This document shows, in pieces, positions 22,500 through 27,228 of a stretch of 27,228 nt of DNA; position 1 is the first letter of the stretch; the number at the start of each line of letters is the position of its first letter. The position numbers and the translations under genes are program-made. The DNA is from a virus. A model generated the notes under the pieces. That model made no database searches and had not been told where the DNA came from. It saw nothing but the letters and a program-made list of their open reading frames with translations. The stretch covers positions 1-27,228 of IMG/VR virus record IMGVR_UViG_3300017746_000112; one strand, written 5' to 3'.

Positions 22500-22872
22500 T
22501 TACTTTTTCTTTGTAGTGTTTTATCATATCTTCATATTCAAAACGCATATACTTAACAGTAGTTCTACTTAGTTCTTGTAGTTCTTCACTCTTACCTTCA
22601 CCTATCCTAACGTCTAATAGTTTCCCAAATGTATATTGTTCACCTTGTCCGAATAGGTTACACTTAGGACATTGTACCTGTACGTTTTCTTCGTTCCACC
22701 TTGTAGCGTGGTGTTTCCTACTCATAAAGTGCCCTGCGTGCATTTTCTTATAGTGTGCTGTTTTTCCACAAGTCCAACACTCAACTATTCCGTCTTTACT
22801 TGCGTTTCGTAGTCGTATGTATAGACTAAAAACCTTGTCTAAATCTTTTTTTAATTTACTTATAGTTTTCAC
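22480..22872 (-). CDS. ninG: NinG/Rap-like recombination nuclease
   Basis: The 130-aa protein starts with GTG 22872 (KLKKDLDKVFSLYIRLRNAS, a typical NinG N-terminal helix). It then has C32 and C35 (CWTC), MHAGHFMSRKHHATRWNEEN with H48, H54 and H55, and CPKCNLFGQGEQYTF with C68 and C71: the zinc-stabilised HNH-like region of NinG/Rap proteins. Lambda Rap is a structure-specific nuclease that acts on recombination intermediates. It probably helps process phage DNA during replication or recombination. The upstream TTTATATTATTG partly resembles the late element, but it diverges after ten bases. Confidence 0.75.
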   Translation of the reverse strand: MKTISKLKKDLDKVFSLYIRLRNASKDGIVECWTCGKTAHYKKMHAGHFMSRKHHATRWNEENVQVQCPKCNLFGQGEQYTFGKLLDVRIGEGKSEELQELSRTTVKYMRFEYEDMIKHYKEKVNAIKTD

Positions 22873-22922
22873 AATTCAATAATATAAATATTTTAGTTTT
22901 ATTTTACTATTTTTTTATATAG

Positions 22923-23327
22923 TTATAAACAGTCTATTGTGTATATTGCTTCGTCTGTGTTTATATATCCTACTATCTTTTGTATTTTCTCAGTCTGGTT
23001 AAATTCTGTGTTTCGATTTAGTTTCTTTAGTTCCCAGTTAAAATTGTAACCCCTCATATATAAAAGACTAACATTAAATAAGTAAATAGTGTTTTCCATT
23101 TTAACAACATATATAAATATTTTGTCGAACTCTTGCGCGTACATTGTGTTGTAACTGTACTTGTCGAACTCTATAAACGTATCTTTAAATAATTTACTTC
23201 TTACTTTTATTTCGTAAATATTCTTTTTGTCTTCTGCGTCGAACCTGTTATACTCATACTCACAAGGTTGTATGTTTTTCTTTACACTCCTTAATATGTC
23301 TATAACTTCATATTCTTTTACTTTCAT
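22923..23327 (-). CDS. Possible PD-(D/E)XK nuclease-like protein
   Basis: The 134-aa protein has VKEYEVIDILRSVKKNI at the start, then FDAEDKKNIYEIKVRSK (29-45). The strand 'YEIKVR' with E39-x-K41 and a preceding acidic residue (D30 or D33) matches the PD-(D/E)XK core, followed by FKDTFIEFDKYSYNTMYA (47-64) and KIFIYVVKMENTIYLFNVSL. The C-terminus has a 'NRNTEFNQTEKIQKIVGYI' segment. I recall similar proteins in marine Bacteroidetes phages. Nuclease activity is only inferred from the short motif; it lies next to the NinG-like nuclease, which fits a recombination role. It overlaps a 54-aa gene by 20 nt. Confidence 0.5.
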   Translation of the reverse strand: MKVKEYEVIDILRSVKKNIQPCEYEYNRFDAEDKKNIYEIKVRSKLFKDTFIEFDKYSYNTMYAQEFDKIFIYVVKMENTIYLFNVSLLYMRGYNFNWELKKLNRNTEFNQTEKIQKIVGYINTDEAIYTIDCL

Positions 23328-23472
23328 AAAGTTTATTTATTTCTTCACCTGTTAAATTCCTTGTAAGTATTTCTAATAGTTTGTTTTGTAGTCTAACGTC
23401 TTCTGTTAAAGTATCTACTAATATACGTGCTTTACCTACAGGGTTAAGTTCTTTTTGTGTTTTTAATTTCAT
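23308..23472 (-). CDS. 54-aa helical small protein
   Basis: ATG 23472 to TGA 23308 gives MKLKTQKELNPVGKARILVD, TLTEDVRLQNKLLEILTRNL and TGEEINKLYESKRI: an amphipathic helical protein without cysteine or membrane span. Its start overlaps the HTH gene upstream (ATGA) and its end overlaps the PD-(D/E)XK-like gene by 20 nt. The tiling and coding-like composition support it. It might be a regulatory partner of the HTH protein; the function is unknown. Confidence 0.5.
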   Translation of the reverse strand: MKLKTQKELNPVGKARILVDTLTEDVRLQNKLLEILTRNLTGEEINKLYESKRI

Positions 23473-23636
23473 CTTTTAATTCGTTCTTCTATAATTTTAT
23501 TTACTGTGTCTATACTTACGTTAAAGTGTTTTGCAATTTGTGGTATTGTTTCGTCATATTGTAACCGTTTAAATATGTACCCTTTTGTTATAGGGTGTAA
23601 GTCTTTGTAATTTTTAACTTTGTTTGTTTTTTTCAT
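23469..23636 (-). CDS. 55-aa helix-turn-helix protein
   Basis: ATG 23636 to TGA 23469 encodes MKKTNKVKNYKDLHPITKGY, then IFKRLQYDETIPQIAKHFNV, SIDTVNKIIEERIKR. Residues about 20-50 form a classical HTH (ETIPQIAKHFNVSIDTVNKI), with an A-x-x-F/L-N-V-S turn. Small proteins of this kind are DNA-binding regulators or resemble transposase/resolvase HTHs. It follows the methyltransferase gene by 1 nt and overlaps the 54-aa gene by ATGA. The operator is unknown. Confidence 0.6.
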   Translation of the reverse strand: MKKTNKVKNYKDLHPITKGYIFKRLQYDETIPQIAKHFNVSIDTVNKIIEERIKR

Positions 23637-23637
23637 A

Positions 23638-24459
23638 TTATAAAATGTTATTAAATATATGACTTATTACGTCTACAGTCCAACCATTACCAAGCATTTT
23701 ATATCTTTGTGTGTTACTAACACCTTCTGTGTAGTTATCTAGCACATTCTGCAACCTTTCACATTCTATAGGTGTTAAACGTCTATATTGTTTGTCTGAT
23801 ACTTTAACCCACATATTACCATTTGAAGAATTTAGTCTAAGTGTTGTAGATTTATTAGTTTTTATTTCTTTTTTATTATACGGATCTACATACTTAGTAT
23901 TTACAAATGCATATTTATTAACGCTATAGTCGCTTACATTAGGTATATTTATATTTTCTAGTATACTATCTAAATATATATTTTTATCGTTTAGTTTTTT
24001 AATTATAATATTAGACCAATATAACCTTATTCTATTTTGTGCAGATACTAAACTACTATTTATTTCAATAGGTACAACCCCTAGTTCGTTACTAATAATA
24101 TTTTGGTATTCTTTTTTCATTTTTACATTTTCAAGTAAAAAATATTTAGGTTTAGTTTCTTGTAATAGTCTTACATATTCATAAAACAAACCACTTTTAC
24201 CATTAAAACCGCCTCCTTTACCAATAGTACTAAAACTTTGACAAGGACTACCACCTATTAACAAATCTATTTTAGGTAAATCTGTACCTTTTATTTTTGT
24301 AACGTCGCCTAACTGTATGGTTTTAGGGTAATTTTTTTGTGTTATTTGTATTGCATATTTATCTATTTCACTAGAAAAATAGTTATCTACTTTCACATTA
24401 ACTTTTTCTAATGCTATTTGCCCGCAACTCATACCGTCAAATAAACTTAATACATTCAT
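23638..24459 (-). CDS. DNA (cytosine-5) methyltransferase
   Basis: The 273-aa protein has the ordered motifs of C5 methyltransferases: I LSLFDGMSCGQIAL (4-17), IV GGSPCQSFS (69-77) with catalytic C73, VI ENV (110-112), VIII QNRIRLYW (141-148), IX RRLTPIECERLQ (226-237) and X GNGWTVDVI (257-265). The target recognition part between VIII and IX is short (about 150-225), so the specificity cannot be read. There is no partner restriction gene next to it; an orphan enzyme could protect phage DNA from a host nuclease or regulate. The DNA of the gene appears more AT-rich than its neighbours by eye. It overlaps the 124-aa gene by ATGA. Confidence 0.9.
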   Translation of the reverse strand: MNVLSLFDGMSCGQIALEKVNVKVDNYFSSEIDKYAIQITQKNYPKTIQLGDVTKIKGTDLPKIDLLIGGSPCQSFSTIGKGGGFNGKSGLFYEYVRLLQETKPKYFLLENVKMKKEYQNIISNELGVVPIEINSSLVSAQNRIRLYWSNIIIKKLNDKNIYLDSILENINIPNVSDYSVNKYAFVNTKYVDPYNKKEIKTNKSTTLRLNSSNGNMWVKVSDKQYRRLTPIECERLQNVLDNYTEGVSNTQRYKMLGNGWTVDVISHIFNNIL

Positions 24460-24830
24460 TTTAATTTTTTTATTTTGTTTTCTATTTTGTTAAGTCCTGT
24501 ACCTTTACGGCTTCTGTATCTTAGTCTTTTGTCTGTGTGTTCTTTACCTTCGTTATTCCATATTATAGCCCTGTGTGCTTTTATCCACTTGTAATATGTC
24601 TTTACCGTTAAATGAAATTCTTGACTGTTCCGAACACCTTGTCGAAAAGACGCTTGTATGTCTTCGAAGGTCAAGTTAGGAAAGTCTTCTAAAAGGTCTG
24701 TAGCTAAAGTTTGTGCAAGTATTGCTAAAGTCTTGTCGTCTTTAACTTGTCCTAGTTCTACAAAAGTTTTAGTTATAAGATCTAAACATTTTAACTTTAG
24801 TTGTGAATTTTCTATTTCTTTTATTTTCAT
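24456..24830 (-). CDS. Putative replication accessory protein
   Basis: The 124-aa protein is helical: CLDLITKTFVELGQVKDDKT, LAILAQTLATDLLEDFPNLT, FEDIQASFRQGVRNSQEFHL, then TVKTYYKWIKAHRAIIWN and a basic tail. The 'L..DL...F..LTFEDI..AF..GVR' pattern is recurrent in Bacteroidetes phages and mobile elements near replication genes. A role as helicase loader or replisome adaptor is possible but unproven. It lies between the small membrane gene and the methyltransferase gene, with ATGA overlaps at both ends. Confidence 0.5.
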   Translation of the reverse strand: MKIKEIENSQLKLKCLDLITKTFVELGQVKDDKTLAILAQTLATDLLEDFPNLTFEDIQASFRQGVRNSQEFHLTVKTYYKWIKAHRAIIWNNEGKEHTDKRLRYRSRKGTGLNKIENKIKKLK

Positions 24831-24937
24831 ATAAATTTAAATATTAATATACCTACAATAATATAAATTAAAATTGATAGTATTAAATTTGTGTAATATT
24901 CTTTTCTTTTCTTTTTGTTGTATTCTTCTAAGTTCAT
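24827..24937 (-). CDS. 36-aa single-span membrane protein
   Basis: ATG 24937 to TGA 24827 gives MNLEEYNKKKRKEYYTNLIL, then SILIYIIVGILIFKFI: a charged N-terminus of about 15 residues followed by one strongly hydrophobic span to the end. It starts 2 nt after the stop of the HTH gene and overlaps the next ATG (ATGA). Its role is unknown; topology suggests an inner-membrane peptide with a cytoplasmic basic end. Confidence 0.6.
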   Translation of the reverse strand: MNLEEYNKKKRKEYYTNLILSILIYIIVGILIFKFI

Positions 24938-24939
24938 AT

Positions 24940-25194
24940 TTAATAAATTAAGTCCATAATAAAATTAGCGTCTACGTCTGTTTCTTCGCAAATAATTTTT
25001 ATTTGTTTTAATGTTAGTCGTTCGGGTTCGTTTAAATACCTGTCTATAGTCATAGGTGTTTTATCTAAGTCTATTGATAAACCGTAACGGCTGTAACCTT
25101 CTTCTTTTAACCATTTATGAAACAAACTTTTATCTAAAGTATTGTATTGTCCTTTGCGAAAAAATCTATGTACTTCTGGTTTCTTTGTTCTCAT
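24940..25194 (-). CDS. Small XRE-like HTH protein
   Basis: The 84-aa protein has a basic N-terminus (MRTKKPEVHRFFRKGQYNTL), then a HTH-like region (WLKEEGYSRYGLSIDLDKTP, MTIDRYLNEPERLTLKQIKI, about 28-66), with 'S..LD.T..TI.RYL..P' resembling XRE-type recognition. The end (ICEETDVDANFIMDLIY) is a closing helix. It overlaps the replication initiator-like gene by ATGA. It could be a regulator of the early operon or an initiator accessory. A lysogeny repressor is not implied by the sequence alone. Confidence 0.55.
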   Translation of the reverse strand: MRTKKPEVHRFFRKGQYNTLDKSLFHKWLKEEGYSRYGLSIDLDKTPMTIDRYLNEPERLTLKQIKIICEETDVDANFIMDLIY

Positions 25195-25796
25195 AGTCCT
25201 AAATGTTTTTTTGCGTTATTATAGTTGTCTAGCTGTTGGTCTATTTTAGATGTAGGATTTTGTTGTTTTCGTTTTTCCCAAGTTCTAACCGCCGCCTGCC
25301 AGTTCTTCATTTTGTTTTTACCTACATACCAATTTTTACTTTCGTAAAAGTCAAAAAATTGTTCTGCGTCTATTCCGTTGTTACGATCTAAACAATATTG
25401 TTTAATTTCTTCAACAGAGGGCTTCTTATTACTATACGTAGTATTATTATTAAGTATTGTAGTATTATCCTTTAACTTTTTGACAAGGGGGGTATTGACC
25501 TTTTTAACAACACCCCCTTTAATAATTCTTATATACCTATTGTCAATTTCTTTGCTACCTTCTTTGTATGTAAAAGATATTTCTATAAACCCTTCTTTAA
25601 CCAATTCACTTACCCATTTACTTATTGTGGTTTTAGTTTTTCCGTAAAGGTTTGCAAAGTATTTATTACTAGCAAAACAAACCCCGTTCATATTTATTAA
25701 CGCTGTAATTTCTGCATATAATAACTTAGCGTTCGGGGTTAAGTTCTGGTTGTATCTAACTTCTGAAGTTAGTATTGCGTAGTAGTTTGGTTTCAT
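25191..25796 (-). CDS. Winged-helix replication initiator-like protein (phage O type)
   Basis: The 201-aa protein opens with the Bacteroidetes/Firmicutes phage winged-helix pattern: YYAILTSEVRYNQNLTPNAK, LLYAEITALINMNGVCFASN, KYFANLYGKTKTTISKWVSE, LVKEGFIEISF (5-75). A low-complexity Asn/Thr linker follows (about 108-123). The C-terminal part (PSVEEIKQYCLDRNNGIDAE, QFFDFYESKNWYVGKNKMKN, WQAAVRTWEKRK, about 126-177) is the DnaD-like/phage replisome organiser tail. Such proteins bind the origin and help load the helicase. Two adjacent DNA-binding genes (the DnaA-like gene upstream and the XRE-like gene downstream) support a replication unit. ATGA overlaps occur on both sides. Confidence 0.7.
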   Translation of the reverse strand: MKPNYYAILTSEVRYNQNLTPNAKLLYAEITALINMNGVCFASNKYFANLYGKTKTTISKWVSELVKEGFIEISFTYKEGSKEIDNRYIRIIKGGVVKKVNTPLVKKLKDNTTILNNNTTYSNKKPSVEEIKQYCLDRNNGIDAEQFFDFYESKNWYVGKNKMKNWQAAVRTWEKRKQQNPTSKIDQQLDNYNNAKKHLGL

Positions 25797-26314
25797 AATT
25801 GAACGTCTATTTTATATTCATAATCAAATAAAGCAATTCTAATCTTTTCCAATTGATTACTAAAGTCTTTATAAGAAGTTCTTATAGAAGTTTTTAACAC
25901 TCCACTTTTAACAATTATATATACTTCACCGTTAGAAGTATTTACACCATTACTTAACAAGTGACTTCGTAAGTCTTGTTTAGTTAAAAAAGTCTTTTGT
26001 TCTTTTTTACTTTCCTTATAAGTATTAAATACTTTAGTAAACAAACTTCTGTATTGTAACCATCTTTTAAAATTGTATGCGTGTTTCTTCTGGTAGTGGT
26101 ATATACTACTACGATCTCGGTTTAACACTTTAGAAATTGTAACGAAATGTATTCCTTTGTTTAAACATATATTCGCTACTACTGGTCTAGCTAAAGCGTA
26201 CGGCTCCTTCCTTGACTTAGAAGACAAAGAACCCTGTTCTAATCCTACTATTTCTGTAGCAATATCGCAAAGTTCTTTAACTTCTTTTATGTCCGTTATT
26301 CCTTCTGTTATCAT
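25793..26314 (-). CDS. Protein with DnaA domain IV-like DNA-binding region
   Basis: The 173-aa protein contains about residues 30-78, which resemble the C-terminal DNA-binding domain of DnaA: SRKEPYALARPVVANICLNK, GIHFVTISKVLNRDRSSIYH. The signature NRDRSSIYHY (65-74) parallels DnaA's GRDHTTVLHA, but there is no AAA+ ATPase region. The rest is a helical C-terminal half (YRSLFTKVFNTYKESKKEQK; GEVYIIVKSGVLKTSIRTSY). It could bind DnaA boxes or phage origin sites, to start replication or to divert host DnaA. It precedes the initiator-like gene (ATGA) and follows the SSB-like gene (TAATG). Confidence 0.65.
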   Translation of the reverse strand: MITEGITDIKEVKELCDIATEIVGLEQGSLSSKSRKEPYALARPVVANICLNKGIHFVTISKVLNRDRSSIYHYQKKHAYNFKRWLQYRSLFTKVFNTYKESKKEQKTFLTKQDLRSHLLSNGVNTSNGEVYIIVKSGVLKTSIRTSYKDFSNQLEKIRIALFDYEYKIDVQL

Positions 26315-26760
26315 TAAAAAGGTAAGTCTGTGTTATCAATTTTAGCAACTACTTTTTCTGTCTTAGCTACTACTTCTGTTTCTTTACCGTTTACCCAGTG
26401 TGTAAAAGTGTCTGCTAATCTTAATACGTCTGCACTATTTACACTGTTACCAGACTTAATATAAGCACTACATAGTTCTACTGCTGCTTTTAAACTTGAT
26501 TGTTTAATAATAGACTTCTGTACGTCTGGGTTAGACTTACTAGAATATCCACCACCGCCGCCGCTGTATTGTTCCCTTTGTATCTTAATACTTCCTTTGT
26601 CGTTTAGTGTGTAAGTTATTTCGTCACCAACTTTAACGCCTGCATCTTTTCCTTTTTTGTAGATTTTACCTGCGTCGTTGTTGTCTAGTTGTAGTTCAAA
26701 TACAAATAATTCTTTAAATGTTCCTGAACCTTGTACGTTTGTTACTTTTGCTGTTTTCAT
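26314..26760 (-). CDS. SSB-like single-stranded DNA-binding protein
   Basis: The 148-aa protein has an OB-type N-terminus (KTAKVTNVQGSGTFKELFVF, ELQLDNNDAGKIYKKGKDAG, VGDEITYTLNDKGSIKIQRE, about 2-64), a glycine-rich linker (YSGGGGGYSSK) and a helical C-terminal segment. It ends DNTDLPF, which copies the acidic DxDLPF tip by which bacterial SSB proteins recruit replication and repair enzymes. This, plus the adjacent replication genes, supports a phage SSB. It is not a canonical SSB by sequence, so the name rests on the fold pattern and the tail. Confidence 0.65.
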   Translation of the reverse strand: MKTAKVTNVQGSGTFKELFVFELQLDNNDAGKIYKKGKDAGVKVGDEITYTLNDKGSIKIQREQYSGGGGGYSSKSNPDVQKSIIKQSSLKAAVELCSAYIKSGNSVNSADVLRLADTFTHWVNGKETEVVAKTEKVVAKIDNTDLPF

Positions 26761-26793
26761 AATTTTATTAATTTTTATATTTTGTCTACTCTT

Positions 26794-26997
26794 TTATAGA
26801 TTTTCGACGTCCTCTTTACAATATTTACCTTCGTCTATACAGTATTCTGTTTCACCGCAATATTTACACGGTTGGTGGTCTTCACAGTATAAGTCGTCAA
26901 ATTCTGCTTCTTTGTCGCAGTGTTCGCAACTTCTGTTTTCACCGTTCCACTCTGTAGGATCTTCGTACAACCCACCTATAATTAATGTATCTATCAT
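26794..26997 (-). CDS. Cysteine-rich zinc-binding small protein
   Basis: The 67-aa protein has an acidic middle and two knuckle sets: C24, C27, C38, H41 and C44, C47, C53, C60 (CEHC, CEDHQPCKYC, CIDEGKYC). This spacing should hold two zinc ions. It is acidic overall, which favours protein rather than DNA binding. ATGA overlaps the gene upstream; a 33-nt gap separates it from the SSB-like gene. The function is unknown. Confidence 0.6.
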   Translation of the reverse strand: MIDTLIIGGLYEDPTEWNGENRSCEHCDKEAEFDDLYCEDHQPCKYCGETEYCIDEGKYCKEDVENL

Positions 26998-27206
26998 AAG
27001 TTTATAAAGTAAAATAAAGTTATTAATATAGATAAAGATATTACACCTAAAATAGCATAAGATATTTCTTCTATAAATTCTATATCTATTTCGTTAATTC
27101 TTTTTACTTTATATTTATAGTCGTTGTTATGCGTTATAAATCTTTGCATATCCTGCTTACTCATATACTGACTAAAGCCAGATTGTTTGTTAGTTATTTT
27201 AAACAT
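26994..27206 (-). CDS. Small protein with a C-terminal membrane anchor
   Basis: The 70-aa protein has a soluble N-terminal two thirds (FKITNKQSGFSQYMSKQDMQ, RFITHNNDYKYKVKRINEID) and a strongly hydrophobic end, EISYAILGVISLSILITLFYF (about 47-68), so it is probably tail-anchored. It is the first gene of the window in transcription order, with ATGA to the next gene. The 22 nt before its ATG hold no recognisable promoter. The function is unknown. Confidence 0.55.
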   Translation of the reverse strand: MFKITNKQSGFSQYMSKQDMQRFITHNNDYKYKVKRINEIDIEFIEEISYAILGVISLSILITLFYFINL

Positions 27207-27228
27207 CTTATTTTGTTTTAATGTTATA

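Noticed and set aside
22873-22890. TTTATATTATTGAATTG upstream of the NinG-like gene as a sixth late element
   Set aside because: Only the first ten bases match; in AT-rich intergenic DNA this is expected by chance. It may still be an early promoter, but I cannot support it.
24866-24878. TTTATATTATTG on the minus strand, resembling the late 17-bp element
   Set aside because: It lies inside the coding sequence of the 36-aa membrane protein (residues LIYIIVG) and differs after ten bases.
24940-25194. XRE-like gene as a lysogeny repressor, making the phage temperate
   Set aside because: No integrase, divergent repressor-operator arrangement or attachment site is visible; it is co-directional and within the replication block.

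Overview
This window looks like most of one long-tailed (siphovirus-like) phage genome or prophage of a Bacteroidetes host, most likely a flavobacterium. The reasons are: AT-rich DNA, no consistent Shine-Dalgarno sites, and many proteins of types I know from Bacteroidetes phages (an XkdF-like protease with an acidic scaffold, a DUF6712-like protein, characteristic portal C-terminal and baseplate segments, an M15 peptidase lysin). Every supported gene is on the minus strand, so transcription runs from position 27228 down to 1. I see no tRNA, rRNA, CRISPR array, insertion sequence, integrase, lysogeny repressor or attachment site. Lifestyle (lytic or temperate) cannot be decided, and both ends are cut.

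Early/middle module (27206 down to 20076): about 20 tightly packed small genes, many joined by 4-nt ATGA overlaps. They include a zinc-ribbon protein, an SSB-like protein ending in DLPF, a protein with a DnaA domain IV-like DNA-binding domain but no ATPase, a winged-helix replication-initiator-like protein, a small HTH protein, a probable replication accessory protein, a cytosine-5 DNA methyltransferase, a NinG/Rap-like nuclease, a possible PD-(D/E)XK protein, a divergent sigma factor, a DUF3310-like protein, and several tiny membrane or basic proteins. No DNA polymerase, primase or replicative helicase is seen, so replication probably recruits host enzymes.

Late module (20027 down to 1): TerS and TerL come first, followed by a tail assembly chaperone with a -1 frameshift extension, tail-completion and baseplate-type proteins, a YadA-head-like fibre, the tape measure, the XkdF-like protease, two scaffold-like proteins, the major capsid protein, a tube-like protein, small virion proteins, a LamG-like lectin, the portal, a DUF6712-like protein and the lysis genes. 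Head genes therefore follow tail genes, and the portal is near the end; this is roughly the reverse of the textbook terminase-portal-protease-capsid-tail order. Many late genes are joined by 1-nt TAATG overlaps.

The main points of interest are: (1) a T9 slippery site that would fuse the chaperone to an 83-residue extension lacking its own start codon; (2) five copies of a 17-bp element (15 invariant bases), all in the late region and all just before genes, in a phage that encodes its own sigma-like factor; (3) a terminase large subunit whose Walker A motif lies upstream of the first ATG, so that it must start at a non-AUG codon or by recoding; (4) an intrinsic terminator 17 nt before a late gene; and (5) a small membrane-protein gene split by a one-base frameshift.
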